Source of the DNA: Streptomyces zinciresistens K42
GTDB taxonomy: Bacteria; Actinomycetota; Actinomycetes; Streptomycetales; Streptomycetaceae
Direction: 5' to 3'
Assembly (NCBI RefSeq): GCF_000225525.1
Contig: NZ_AGBF01000009.1
Span: 28,704 to 92,703, forward strand
DNA: 64,000 bases
The notes under the pieces are model-generated. The model saw only the letters and a list, made by a program, of their open reading frames with translations, made no database searches and had not been told where the DNA came from. Positions 43,487 to 51,474 of this stretch are shown one piece after another. Positions within the stretch are counted from its first letter, which is position 1. The number at the start of each line of letters is the position of its first letter. The translations under genes were made by a program, and so were the position numbers.

Positions 43487-44791
43487 GTGGTGAACGCCGA
43501 CCTGATACGGGACCTCGGCAGGCCAGACCGGCGCGAGACAGCAGCAGACGCGTTGGTCACGCTCGGCGCCGGAGGGGTGGAGGAGTTGGTGCGGGAGGTG
43601 ATGGACACGGGGTCCCTGGTGGACTGGCGGCCGATCACCGCCGTACTCGGACGGATCGGGGATGCGGGGTTCGACGGTCTGCTCCAGGGGCTCGTCTCCG
43701 CGTCCACCGAAGAGTCCCGCGAGCGCGTCGGCTTCGCGTTCTCCCAGCTCGGCGTGGCCGTTCTCGACCGTTACACCGCGGCCCTCGCCCACCCCGTGCC
43801 GCTCATACGCCGTCAAGCCGTCCGTGGGATCGAGCACTGCGGGGAGGCAGGCCGGTCCGCCGCCGTCCTGCGGCCGCTGCTCGGCGACCCGGACCAGGAG
43901 GTCGCCCAGCAGGCCCAGGACACCCTGATCGGCACCGGCGAGCTCGTGATCCCGCTACTCCGGCACGTCCGGGAACGGGGACCTGGCCGGCAGCGGGCAC
44001 GGGCGTTGACCGTACTCGCCGAACTCGGTGGCGAACCGGCTCTGTCGCCCGCCGACGCCGCCGCGATCGAGCGACTCATCCGCATCAAACTCCCGGACGA
44101 TCGGCCCGAACCGCTGTGGGCCTGCTGGAACCACTGGATGGCCGTCCCAGGCGGGGACCAGGCCGGGATCATGCGCGTCCTCGGGCTGACCGGCCCACGA
44201 CCCGTGACCTTCGCGCTCGGCAACGACATCGTCGACGCCGACGGCCACGGCTGCGACACGGACGAATACACCGGCTACGAGCGGGTCTTCGTCACTCCCG
44301 AACTCGATGGCTGGACCCTCATCCTCGGCGCGTGGTGCGACCCGCACGGCCAGGAGCGCCGTGAGGACGTGCTGCGCCTGTGCACCGAACTCAGTGCCCG
44401 CTACGGCCGGGCCCAGGCGTACTACTACGGTGGCCAGGGCGACGGCTCCACCTGGCTCGTCGCCGAGCACGGCACGGTGATCCGGCGTTACGGCGAAACC
44501 GGCGAGGCGGAGGACGAGTCGCTGACCCTTGGCGAGCCCTTGCCGTACGAACGAACACGCCGTACGGAACTGGGTCTGAAGCCCGATTGGGACGCCGCGC
44601 AGGAGAGCGAAGACGACGAGGACGAGTGGCGGTGGACCGCTCACGACCTCGCCCCGGACATCGCTCGCTCACTCGGCGCCGCGAGCCCTCTCGACGTCAC
44701 TGCCGACACACCGTCACGCGGCACCGGTGTCATCGCCCTGACTCCGTACGGCGTCGCCCACGGCGTACCGGCGGGCGCCTACCGCATCTGA
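43487..44791 (+). CDS. HEAT-repeat protein with C-terminal uncharacterised domain
   Basis: A 434-residue cytoplasmic protein. Residues 5-200 are HEAT-like repeats (MVNADLIRDLGRPDRRETAA; LIRRQAVRGIEHCGEAG; QEVAQQAQDTLIGTG). Residues 235-350 form a distinct alpha/beta domain (GYERVFVTPELDGWTLILG; YYYGGQGDGSTWLVAEHG) seen in many Streptomyces proteins of unknown function and reminiscent of immunity or regulatory modules. Tandem GTG starts at 43487 and 43490, with GGAGAGG upstream. It is the last gene of element A. Confidence 0.7.
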   Translation: MVNADLIRDLGRPDRRETAADALVTLGAGGVEELVREVMDTGSLVDWRPITAVLGRIGDAGFDGLLQGLVSASTEESRERVGFAFSQLGVAVLDRYTAALAHPVPLIRRQAVRGIEHCGEAGRSAAVLRPLLGDPDQEVAQQAQDTLIGTGELVIPLLRHVRERGPGRQRARALTVLAELGGEPALSPADAAAIERLIRIKLPDDRPEPLWACWNHWMAVPGGDQAGIMRVLGLTGPRPVTFALGNDIVDADGHGCDTDEYTGYERVFVTPELDGWTLILGAWCDPHGQERREDVLRLCTELSARYGRAQAYYYGGQGDGSTWLVAEHGTVIRRYGETGEAEDESLTLGEPLPYERTRRTELGLKPDWDAAQESEDDEDEWRWTAHDLAPDIARSLGAASPLDVTADTPSRGTGVIALTPYGVAHGVPAGAYRI

Positions 44792-45033
44792 GTCGCGGCT
44801 GCCCTCGATGTGCTCCCGCAACGGCGCCCCTCCGGCCGGTACTCACTCCCTGTGCTCGGCCGCTCGCCGATCACCCCGAAGGGCTATCCATATCTCGGAG
44901 GCGACGGCGTGCCCATAGCGTGCCCTTAAGACCGGTAAACCACGGTCGGCAACGGTACGAACCCGCGCTCATGGGCAGCACCCTAGAACACATAAACCCA
45001 GGTCAGCTGCCATGCGGCCGTCCAAGCGCCGTC
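44792..45033. promoter_or_regulatory. element A right end with arm-type sites
   Basis: GTGCCCA at 44909-44915 and GTGCCCT at 44920-44926, again 11 bp apart as at the left end. No gene. Confidence 0.65.
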
Positions 45034-45082
45034 GCTTCCCAAGCTGAGAGTGCGAGTTCGATTCTCGTCACCCGCTCCATGA
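45034..45082 (+). repeat. att copy 2, junction of elements A and B
   Basis: 49-bp core identical to the tRNA-Gly 3' end. Here it is not part of an intact tRNA because the 5' half is missing. Confidence 0.95.
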
Positions 45083-45083
45083 C

Positions 45084-45113
45084 AAAGGCCCAGGTCACCT
45101 GACCCGGGCCTTT
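45084..45113 (+). terminator. terminator after att copy 2
   Basis: AAAGGCCCAGGTC pairs with GACCCGGGCCTTT around a 4-nt loop with one A-C mismatch, followed by five T. Together with those at 22453 and 57245 it shows that each attP brings a tRNA terminator. Confidence 0.8.
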
Positions 45114-45129
45114 TTGCTGTCCTCGACGA

Positions 45130-46323
45130 TCAGTCGCCGCGTGCCAGATTCGTGCCAGATGCTTGATCGTCGGGGGCGGTGAGCTGTGCTTCTGGCACGG
45201 CAGCAGCTTCCTGGCGTGCTTTACGTACGGTCGCGTCGAGACCGGCTGCAACTTCCTGCTGTCGGTCGTCGTCGGAGTGCTGGTAGATCAGCGCGGCTTT
45301 CTCGGAGGACTGGCCGGCGCGGACCATCGTGTCCTTGAGGGTGGCGCCCGAGCGGGTCGAGAGTGTGTGTCCGGTGTGGCGGAGGTCGTAGAAGCGGAAG
45401 CCTTCGGGGACGCCGACGACGAGACGGGCCTTGCGCCACTTACGACCGAAGCTGCTGCGGCGGAAGGCTGCACCCTTCTCCCCAAGAAAGACCAAGCCGT
45501 TGGGCCCCTTGCCCGGATACAGCTCCATGTGGAGACGCAGCTCATGGCGCAGGAACTCGGGCAGGTGGACGGTCCGGGTACCGGCTTCGGACTTCGTGTC
45601 GCCGGGGGCCCGGCGGCCATTGGTGCGCTCTGGTTCGGCAACACGGATCGTGATCTTCAACGCGTCGACGTCGACATCCCGGCGGCGGAGCCCGGCGAGT
45701 TCCTCGGGGCGAAGAGGGCCGTACGCGCCGAGGTAGACCATGAGACGCCAGCGCGGGCCGAGTTGGTCGGCGAGGGCGTCGACCTGGGCGACGGTGGCGA
45801 TACGGCGTTCGGCCGCCTTCTCCTTTCCTGCGCCCTTGATCCGGCACGGGTTGCGCTTGATCAGGTCGTCGTCCACGGCCGTCTCCATGATGCTTTTCAG
45901 GAGGCGGTACGCCTTGGCCGTCGTGGTCTTCGCCTTGGTCGTACGGAGGCGTTCGGCGCGCCACTCGCGGATGAGGGGCGCGGTGATCTCGTCGAGGTCC
46001 GACTCACCGAAGGTGGGAAGGATGTGGTCGTTCAGGAGGTAGTGGTACAGGTCCTCGCTGAGGACGGAGAGTTCCCGCTCCTCCACCCACTTCTCCGCGT
46101 AGACCTTGAAGTTGACCGACCCTGCCTCCGGGTCGCGCCAATCGCCGCGCCGGATCTCGGTCTGTTTCTCGGCGAGCCAGTCGTCAGCGTCCGCGATGGT
46201 CTCGAAGGTTTCGGGTGCCGGTCGCATCACGCCATCGGGCCCCGGATAGCGGGCCTGGTAGCGGCCGGACGGAAGCCGTCTGATCGCGCCGAAGCGGCGC
46301 CGCCTGCCCTTGCCGTTGGCCAT
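45130..46323 (-). CDS. int: tyrosine integrase of element B
   Basis: A 397-residue tyrosine recombinase, clearly homologous along its length to the element A integrase (shared NPCRIKGAGKE, GRRPFRR-type and FGRKWRKAR segments). Catalytic residues: Arg in PLRPEELAGLR, Arg-His in FYDLRHTGHTL, Tyr in KAALIYQHS. ATG 46323 is preferred (MANGKGRRRR) since it overlaps the xis stop by ATGA. The last codons overlie the GTGCCAG arm sites at 45141-45158, so int ends within its own attP arm. Confidence 0.96.
   Translation of the reverse strand: MANGKGRRRRFGAIRRLPSGRYQARYPGPDGVMRPAPETFETIADADDWLAEKQTEIRRGDWRDPEAGSVNFKVYAEKWVEERELSVLSEDLYHYLLNDHILPTFGESDLDEITAPLIREWRAERLRTTKAKTTTAKAYRLLKSIMETAVDDDLIKRNPCRIKGAGKEKAAERRIATVAQVDALADQLGPRWRLMVYLGAYGPLRPEELAGLRRRDVDVDALKITIRVAEPERTNGRRAPGDTKSEAGTRTVHLPEFLRHELRLHMELYPGKGPNGLVFLGEKGAAFRRSSFGRKWRKARLVVGVPEGFRFYDLRHTGHTLSTRSGATLKDTMVRAGQSSEKAALIYQHSDDDRQQEVAAGLDATVRKARQEAAAVPEAQLTAPDDQASGTNLARGD
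45141..45158. promoter_or_regulatory. integrase arm-type sites, element B left
   Basis: GTGCCAG at 45141-45147 and 45152-45158, 11 bp apart, inside the 3' end of int. Mirror pair at 57068-57085. Confidence 0.65.
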
Positions 46324-46535
46324 CAGGCAGCCCTCCCCCAACGCGAGCGAGGACGCCTCAGCGGCTCGACGGTACGGGACTGGATGAACTCCACGACCGC
46401 GCTCTCAGGGATGCGGACATGCCGGCCGACCTTCACGTACCGGATGCGCCGTTCCTCGATCAGCCGCCGGGGGAAGCGGGCGGTGGTGCCGAGCAGCTCG
46501 GCGACCTGGTCGACGGACAGGTAGCGGTCGGTCAT
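46323..46535 (-). CDS. xis: excisionase-like helix-turn-helix protein
   Basis: A 70-residue MerR-like DNA-binding protein (MTDRYLSVDQVAELLGTTAR, then RRLIEERRIRYVKVGRHVRIPESAVVEFI), about 60% identical by eye to the element A protein at 26536. It overlaps int and the rep stop (46532-46535), so rep-xis-int form one coupled unit. Confidence 0.92.
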   Translation of the reverse strand: MTDRYLSVDQVAELLGTTARFPRRLIEERRIRYVKVGRHVRIPESAVVEFIQSRTVEPLRRPRSRWGRAA

Positions 46536-47881
46536 GCGGTGGGCTCTCCTTCCGTGCCGGGGGCGGGTTCGAGGGATGCGGACAGCCAGGCTTCGGTGTC
46601 GGAGAGGCCGGTTCCGGCGAAGACCCAATGGGCCAGGACGTACGTGGTGTTGGGCTGGTCAGGTGTTGGGATGGTGCTGTGTTGTGCGCGGCGCCATTCC
46701 GCTCGGGCGTCGCGGAGGGCGCCGAGGGTGGTGGAGTAGCGGCGGGACTTGGTGGAGAAGTGGCCGCGGAAGCCGAGCATGTGGGCCCAGGCGCGCAGGC
46801 GGAGGTGTTCCAGGCTCTTGCGGGCGCCGAGGGTCCAGGCGGTGCGGATGAGGCGGCGGGCGTGGTCGCTGATGTCGAGTTGGGCGAGTTCGGCGGCGAA
46901 CTTGAGGGGGCGGTCGAGAGCGCCGACGGTCGCGGCTTCGGTGCCCTTGGTGGCGTACTTGGCGATGTAGGCGGCTACGGCTCGTTCGGTGAGTTCCTGG
47001 CCGTCATTGAAGTCGGCGGATCGGATGGTGCGGACGTCGAGTTGGCGGCCGAAGGTGAAGGTGTGGGTGCGGCCGTCGATGGTCGGGCCGTCGACGCGGA
47101 CCTTGGCGGTCGCGGTGCGGATGGCGTCGGTGAGCAGTTCGGCAGTGGCCCAGGGCGGGGGTGGGGTGTCGCCTCCGGTGGGGCCGTCGATGCGGATGAC
47201 AGCGTGGAAGTGGACGGCTCCGCGCTTCTGGTACTCGGCGACCTTGGCGAAGGACACGCGCGCGTGGTCGCGGAACCGGCGTTGGGAGAGGCCTGCGCGC
47301 TTGGCTACCTCTCGGCGGAGGTAGGTGGAGAAGCGGCGCCAGAGGGGACCGGCATGGGCGTTCCAGAGGACGGCGGCTTCGTAGTCGTAGGTGTCCGGGT
47401 TGAGTGGGGTGCCGAGGGTGTCGTCGTCCTGGTCGTGGTGGGTGCCGCAGCGGCAGGGGCGGCCGTCGGTGCGGCGGTTGTGGACGGGGCCGAAGCCGGG
47501 GGCGGTGAAGGTGGCGAAGACGCGGGGGTGGGTGGCGACGTGTTCGGGGGTGCCTTTGCCGCCGCGTAGGCCGGAGGTGATCAGGTGGAAGGTGTCGCGG
47601 CGGTAGACCTCGGAGCAGGCTGCGCAGCGGGTGGTGCGGCGGTTGTTGCAGCGGACGAGGAGTTGGCCGGCCGGGAGCGTCGGGGAGTCGAGGTGGTGGA
47701 GGACGGCGCCGATCTCGCCGGACGTGGTGTCGACGTCGTATTCGGTTCGGTGGCCGTCGAGGCGGATGGGGTTGGTGCAACCGCCGAGGCTGGAGAGTTG
47801 GCGGAGGATACCCGGGAGGGTGCCTTGCGCGGCCAGGTTCGCTAGTTCGGGGAGTGGGGCCGGGGTGGGGCGGGTGAAGAT
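46532..47881 (-). CDS. repSA: RepSA-like replication initiator with apparent ATC start
   Basis: A 449-residue initiator of pSAM2-type rolling-circle replication. The full-length frame is only visible if translation begins at ATC 47881. AAGGAG (47888-47893) lies 6 nt upstream and there is no ATG, GTG or TTG in frame before GTG 47257, yet the codons between clearly encode family sequence: GGCTNPIRLDGH, the Cys-rich RCNNRRTTRCAACSEVYRRDTFHL, CRCGTHHDQDDD and LWNAHAGPLWRRFSTYLRREVAKRAGL. The C-terminal part has YQKRGAVHFHAVIR with the HxH metal site and IAKYATKGTE with the probable catalytic Tyr. Confidence 0.85.
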   Translation of the reverse strand: MFTRPTPAPLPELANLAAQGTLPGILRQLSSLGGCTNPIRLDGHRTEYDVDTTSGEIGAVLHHLDSPTLPAGQLLVRCNNRRTTRCAACSEVYRRDTFHLITSGLRGGKGTPEHVATHPRVFATFTAPGFGPVHNRRTDGRPCRCGTHHDQDDDTLGTPLNPDTYDYEAAVLWNAHAGPLWRRFSTYLRREVAKRAGLSQRRFRDHARVSFAKVAEYQKRGAVHFHAVIRIDGPTGGDTPPPPWATAELLTDAIRTATAKVRVDGPTIDGRTHTFTFGRQLDVRTIRSADFNDGQELTERAVAAYIAKYATKGTEAATVGALDRPLKFAAELAQLDISDHARRLIRTAWTLGARKSLEHLRLRAWAHMLGFRGHFSTKSRRYSTTLGALRDARAEWRRAQHSTIPTPDQPNTTYVLAHWVFAGTGLSDTEAWLSASLEPAPGTEGEPTA

Positions 47882-47922
47882 GGCTTGCTCCTTCTGGCTG
47901 GCTCGGTCAGGAGAGAGGGGCC

Positions 47923-47962
47923 CCGGGGCGGCGTAATGCTTGGTCGTGTGCCGCCGCCCCGG
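47923..47962. promoter_or_regulatory. 11-bp inverted repeat upstream of rep
   Basis: CCGGGGCGGCG (47923-47933) and CGCCGCCCCGG (47952-47962), loop 18 nt, between rep and the spd genes. Candidate terminator of the spd operon or a structured element of the replication origin. Confidence 0.5.
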
Positions 47963-47988
47963 AGGTCAGGGGACGTTGCGGGAGTCGT

Positions 47989-48231
47989 TCAGCGGCGGTG
48001 GTCGCGGAGCATCGAGCGCAGGACCACGGCGGCGATGGCTACGGAGATGGCCGTGACGGCGACGGCGGCCAGGAGCGCGGTGAGGACGACTCCGCCGACG
48101 ACCAGGGCGACGACCGTGTTGCGGTTGATGGCGACCGGCGGGAGCGAGCGCCGTGCGGGCATCGGGTCGTTCGGGGTGTGGGTGTGTGCGGGCGGCGGGG
48201 TCGGGTTGTCGGGGTACTTGGGCAGAAACAC
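47989..48231 (-). CDS. small membrane protein, Spd-type
   Basis: An 80-residue protein with a Pro/His-rich start and one long hydrophobic helix (VVALVVGGVVLTALLAAVAVTAI, about residues 40-70) ending in RDHRR. Matches the small membrane proteins between rep and tra in AICEs, which help the plasmid spread through the mycelium. Just upstream lies an ACTCGTCTA operator (48246-48263). Confidence 0.7.
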   Translation of the reverse strand: MFLPKYPDNPTPPPAHTHTPNDPMPARRSLPPVAINRNTVVALVVGGVVLTALLAAVAVTAISVAIAAVVLRSMLRDHRR

Positions 48232-48256
48232 GGCGAACCCTCTCTTATCTACTCGT

Positions 48257-48451
48257 CTAGTTATGTGAGCCGTTTACGACACCCACTCCGGAGCGCGTGC
48301 CGGACTCGATGGCGGGGGCGAGGAAGGTGTGCGAGAGCCAGAAGCCGAACAGGGCGATCAGTACGACGATCCAGGTGCGGATGCCGAGGAACTTGACCGC
48401 TCCCCAGGCGAAGAAGCCGAGGACGAAGACGAGCGGCAGGCTGACGGTCAC
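48257..48451 (-). CDS. small membrane protein, Spd-type
   Basis: A 64-residue protein with two hydrophobic segments (LPLVFVLGFFAWGAVKFL; WIVVLIALFGFWLSHTFL). Probably a spread protein of element B. Co-transcribed with the genes on either side. Confidence 0.65.
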   Translation of the reverse strand: MTVSLPLVFVLGFFAWGAVKFLGIRTWIVVLIALFGFWLSHTFLAPAIESGTRSGVGVVNGSHN

Positions 48452-48467
48452 GGTGCAGGGGTCCCTT

Positions 48468-48659
48468 TCAGCGGACGGGGCAGCGATGGGTGTGCGCGGC
48501 CAACTCGGCGGCGGCGCGGCTGTCGTAGTCGGCGGACGTGTTGCATCGCGGAGCGGTGCAGGCGGCGGTGTGCTTCTCGCTGCCCCGGTCGTCGTAGGAC
48601 GTGGCGACCTGGACGGGGCCGATGCGAATGACGTTGCGGAAGCGGCGGTTGGCGGTCAT
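48468..48659 (-). CDS. mobile element transfer protein (SpdA-like)
   Basis: A 63-residue protein (MTANRRFRNVIRIGPVQVAT then DDRGSEKHTAACTAPRCNTSADYDSRAAAELAAHTHRC) with Cys and His spaced like a zinc finger. It is the AICE mobile element transfer protein family. It begins 2 bp after the stop of the gene upstream. Confidence 0.8.
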   Translation of the reverse strand: MTANRRFRNVIRIGPVQVATSYDDRGSEKHTAACTAPRCNTSADYDSRAAAELAAHTHRCPVR

Positions 48660-48661
48660 CG

Positions 48662-48844
48662 TCAGTCCTCCGCTCGCGGGTTCGGGGCGGGGAACTCGGC
48701 AAGGATGCGGGCAGCTTCGGCAGGGTCCGAGGTCCGGTCGGCAGCTTCCTCGGCGAGGAGGCGGGCCAGTGCCCACCGGTTGCTGCGGGCCATCTCGCGG
48801 GCCGCGTCGAGGTAGTCGGCGGCGGTGTTGAAGGTGAGGGGCAC
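48662..48844 (-). CDS. small helical protein in spd operon
   Basis: A 60-residue helical protein (MPLTFNTAADYLDAAREMARSNRWALARLLAEEAADRTSD). No known family. It sits in the tightly packed operon and starts 3 bp past the SpdB-like stop. Confidence 0.65.
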   Translation of the reverse strand: MPLTFNTAADYLDAAREMARSNRWALARLLAEEAADRTSDPAEAARILAEFPAPNPRAED

Positions 48845-48847
48845 GGT

Positions 48848-49486
48848 TCAACTTCCTGTCGGTGTGAGGTGGGCGGCGATGGCTTCGGCCATGGGCGCGG
48901 GGACGCCGAGGCGGGCGCGGAGGGTCGGGGTGTCGATCGGTGTGCCAGTGCGGGTGTGGTGCTCGGCAGCAACCTTGCGGGCGTGCTCGATCAGGGCGGC
49001 CGGGACGGACACGGCGGGGCGGTTGGGTGGTGCCTCGATGACCGCTTGCGCGGGCGTCTCAGGCGGGGGTTCGGGCGCGTCCTCCTGGACGTCGGCGGTC
49101 TCAATGTCGTTGGTTGCTGCGGGTGTTGTGGTGTGGGCGAGGAGGGTTCCGCCGAGGAAGGCGACGGCGGGCCAGCCCGCGACAAGGATGCGCAGCCAAG
49201 CGGGGACGTCGCCGAGGTCGAGCAAGCCGGCGGTGGCGACGTTCGCGCCGAGGGACGCGGTCAGGGCGATGACGAACCAGCACCAGCCGGAGGCTTTCGC
49301 GTCGCCGGTCCGCAGTCGGCGCCAGGCGGCGACGAGCAGGAGATCGACGCTGATGGGGTAGGCCCACGCTTTCCACCCGGCCTGTCCGGCTGCCGAGGCG
49401 ATGTCGTGCAGATGGGCGAAGGAGAGGGCGGCGGCGATGAGGGCTTGGACGAGTACCGCGTCGACGCGGGCCAGTTGGGCGCGCAT
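48848..49486 (-). CDS. spdB: DUF2637 / SpdB-like spread protein
   Basis: A 212-residue protein of the DUF2637 family with four transmembrane helices (about 11-30, 37-55, 65-90, 95-115) followed by an acidic Pro-rich stretch and a C-terminal helix-turn-helix-like segment (RTGTPIDTPTLRARLGVPAPMAEAIAAHL). ATG 49486 follows AAGGAG. SpdB2-type proteins form pores or anchors for TraB-mediated intramycelial spreading. Confidence 0.85.
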   Translation of the reverse strand: MRAQLARVDAVLVQALIAAALSFAHLHDIASAAGQAGWKAWAYPISVDLLLVAAWRRLRTGDAKASGWCWFVIALTASLGANVATAGLLDLGDVPAWLRILVAGWPAVAFLGGTLLAHTTTPAATNDIETADVQEDAPEPPPETPAQAVIEAPPNRPAVSVPAALIEHARKVAAEHHTRTGTPIDTPTLRARLGVPAPMAEAIAAHLTPTGS

Positions 49487-49567
49487 GATGCGGCTCCTTC
49501 CGGGTTCGGGCATGGAGGGGTAGGGACGTGGCGCGAGGCGGTCACGCCAAACCGGGGTGGGAGAAGG

Positions 49568-50950
49568 TCAGTTGGTTGCCGGACGCGGCTGGACGTTGAG
49601 GCCCGGGGCCTTGACCGGTTGCGCGGGTGCGTACGGCCGGAAGCGCTTGAGCGCGGGCAGGTCTGGCACCAGGTGCGCTGACTCGCGGCAGATCTCGGCA
49701 GCGTCGCCGAGGGACAGATAGGGCGTGCGGATGCGGGACCAGCCGCCGGAGGTGTCACCCGCTACGGCCAGGCCGGGGCGCTCGGGGGCGATTGCGCAGG
49801 CGGCGCCGACAGCTTCGGGGGCGATGTCACCCAAGGCCATCTTGGCGGAGGCTTCGTCGTTGACGCGGTGGCAGACGCGGCCGGTCAGCTGGGCACGGAG
49901 CATGGTGGCGCCCTTGCCGAGTTCGGCGCCGAAACGCTGGCCGCAGACCTCCAGGTAGATGCCAGCCGCACGGCCGAGCTGGGCGAGACGGATGAGCTGG
50001 GTGACCATCTCGTCCCGTCGTTCCTCGTCCTTGCGGGTTGCGACGAGGAAGAGTTCGGCCACCTCGTCGACGAACAGCACGATCGGGACCGGGCGTTCGC
50101 TCTCGGGCAGGCCCCAGATGTCTGAAGTGATCTCCTCGTCGGGGGTGTTGGGGGCGATGCCCTGCCGGGACTTGATCAGGTCGTAGCGTTCCTCCATTTC
50201 GTCGATGAGCGCGGGCAGCAGGTCGGCTGCCTGGTCGGGGTCGGTGGCCAGGGCCGAGAGGCGGACAGCGAACGGGGACAGTTCCACGCCGCGCTTGCAG
50301 TCGATGCCGACCAGCGCGACCGGCTGTCGGGCGAGTCCGGCGACCAGGTGGCGCAGGTACATGGACTTGCCCGACAGCGTTGCGCCGAGGGTGAGTTGGT
50401 GCGGAACGGCGCGGTAGTCCCGTACGAACGATGTGGCGTCCTCCCGCAAGGCCACCGGCACCTTGAGGAGCCCGGACGGGAGCTTGCGGGTGCGTGGCAT
50501 GCGCACCTGGCGCAGTACGTCGTAGCCGACGAGCCGGAGTTCGACGACACCGGGCTTGACGGTGGTGACGTAGACGGCGTGAACTCCCCAGGCGTGCCGC
50601 AGCCGTTCGGCGGAGGCTGCGACGTCGGCGGGTTCCTGGCCCGGGGCCAGCCGCAGCCGTATCCGCAGGCCGGTCGTGGTGGGCCGGATGATGCCCCGGC
50701 GGGGCGGCACGGCACGGACTTCACGGCGAGTGGTGGCCTTGACTGCGAGGATGCGCAGCCGGGACGGAGCGACGGTGAGGCCGCAGGCATCCATGACCGA
50801 ACCGTATGAGCTGAGCAGACGGGTGGTGGACACGGGCAGGCCGATCGTGGACCAGTACGCGGCCGGGTGCTTGGCCCGGGTGTAGGCGGCCCCGCCACCG
50901 ATCGCGGCGAGGGGACCGCCCACCTCCAGGAGCGTCGTCAGGTCGGTCAT
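49568..50950 (-). CDS. traSA: FtsK/SpoIIIE-type conjugative DNA translocase
   Basis: A 460-residue ATPase that moves double-stranded DNA between mycelia. Walker A is GATLSGKS (189-196), Walker B PIVLFVDEVAEL with Asp295, and the sensor region contains QLIRLAQLGRAAGIYLEVCGQR. The N-terminus is weakly hydrophobic. ATG 50950 overlaps the upstream gene by one base. It replaces a relaxase system in AICEs and recognises clt repeats, none of which could be identified by eye. Confidence 0.94.
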   Translation of the reverse strand: MTDLTTLLEVGGPLAAIGGGAAYTRAKHPAAYWSTIGLPVSTTRLLSSYGSVMDACGLTVAPSRLRILAVKATTRREVRAVPPRRGIIRPTTTGLRIRLRLAPGQEPADVAASAERLRHAWGVHAVYVTTVKPGVVELRLVGYDVLRQVRMPRTRKLPSGLLKVPVALREDATSFVRDYRAVPHQLTLGATLSGKSMYLRHLVAGLARQPVALVGIDCKRGVELSPFAVRLSALATDPDQAADLLPALIDEMEERYDLIKSRQGIAPNTPDEEITSDIWGLPESERPVPIVLFVDEVAELFLVATRKDEERRDEMVTQLIRLAQLGRAAGIYLEVCGQRFGAELGKGATMLRAQLTGRVCHRVNDEASAKMALGDIAPEAVGAACAIAPERPGLAVAGDTSGGWSRIRTPYLSLGDAAEICRESAHLVPDLPALKRFRPYAPAQPVKAPGLNVQPRPATN

Positions 50951-51306
50951 CAGGCGGCGACCTCGGCGCCGACCGGGAACGCGGCCGGAGTCACGGCGGC
51001 GGCCCGGAAGGCGATGCCGTGACGCTGCTGCCCGTTGAACACGCTCTCCCACGGCCGGGCGACGAGCCCCGGGAGCGACACCGGAGCTCCGAGCGCGAGC
51101 CCTTCGGACACCCCGCCCTCCGGAACGGTGACCTTGATGAGCGACGACTCGCCGTCCTCGATGTAGACGACGCCGAGCGTCATCAGCGCCTCGCCGCTGA
51201 CGGCGTCCTTGGCGATCTCGCCGGTCTGACGGTCGCGAACCTTCGGCTCCGGAGCCTCAGTGAGGAGGATCGTCGCGGCGGTGGTCTCAACACGGATGGT
51301 ACGCAA
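50950..51306 (-). CDS. SCO3933-family regulatory protein
   Basis: A 118-residue protein (LRTIRVETTAATILLTEAPEPKVRDRQTGEI, then MTLGVVYIEDGESSLIKVTVPEG), the small beta-rich family found directly upstream of traSA in pSAM2-like elements. TTG start 51306 is chosen as the family-typical N-terminus. An operator lies at 51317-51337. Confidence 0.8.
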   Translation of the reverse strand: MRTIRVETTAATILLTEAPEPKVRDRQTGEIAKDAVSGEALMTLGVVYIEDGESSLIKVTVPEGGVSEGLALGAPVSLPGLVARPWESVFNGQQRHGIAFRAAAVTPAAFPVGAEVAA

Positions 51307-51316
51307 GGAAGTTTCC

Positions 51317-51337
51317 CTATCTACTCGTCTATACATG
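51317..51337. promoter_or_regulatory. KorSA-type operator upstream of the tra operon
   Basis: Contains CTACTCGTCTATACATG. Shares ACTCGTCTA with 48246-48263, 51396-51413 and, on the other strand, 52276-52292. Confidence 0.7.
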
Positions 51338-51397
51338 CAGCGATCCGAGAACCCGGCCTCCGGGTTCGTGCGGACCACCCTGCCACACAACTTGCCC

Positions 51398-51413
51398 ACT
51401 CGTCTATACGAGT
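51398..51413. promoter_or_regulatory. palindromic KorSA-type operator
   Basis: ACTCGT (51398-51403), CTAT, ACGAGT (51408-51413) form a perfect 6-bp-arm palindrome, the most symmetric copy of the element B operator. Confidence 0.75.
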
Positions 51414-51474
51414 ATGCAGGTTGGGGTGTACGAGTTCGGGAAGCGTCCCCCGCGCACCACCGCCAGCCATGCGA

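Larger units (their letters stand above)
22451..45082. mobile_element. integrative mobilizable element A at tRNA-Gly
   Basis: Bounded by att copies 1 and 2, with GTGCCC-type arm repeats near both ends (22510-22527 and 44909-44926). It holds its own integrase and Xis, MobC and relaxase, a candidate replication origin inside a winged-helix gene, and cargo: arsenic resistance, an IS1380 copy, a graspetide operon, an HD hydrolase, and an Mrr-like nuclease. No FtsK-type Tra and no type IV coupling protein are visible, so it is probably mobilizable rather than self-transmissible. Confidence 0.85.

Noticed and set aside
45034..45082. Second and third tRNA-Gly genes at the att repeats
   Set aside because: The acceptor 5' strand, D-arm and half of the anticodon stem are missing; these are att cores only.
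22451..45082. Element A as a self-transmissible AICE
   Set aside because: No FtsK/SpoIIIE-type Tra gene or coupling ATPase is present; only MobC and relaxase.
46532..47257. Short Rep starting at GTG 47257
   Set aside because: Upstream codons in the same frame encode conserved Rep sequence with a Cys cluster and end at a well-placed AAGGAG, so the longer product with ATC start is preferred.
47004..47780. 258-codon minus-strand frame inside rep
   Set aside because: Pro/Arg/His-only composition; it is the wrong phase of the rep gene.
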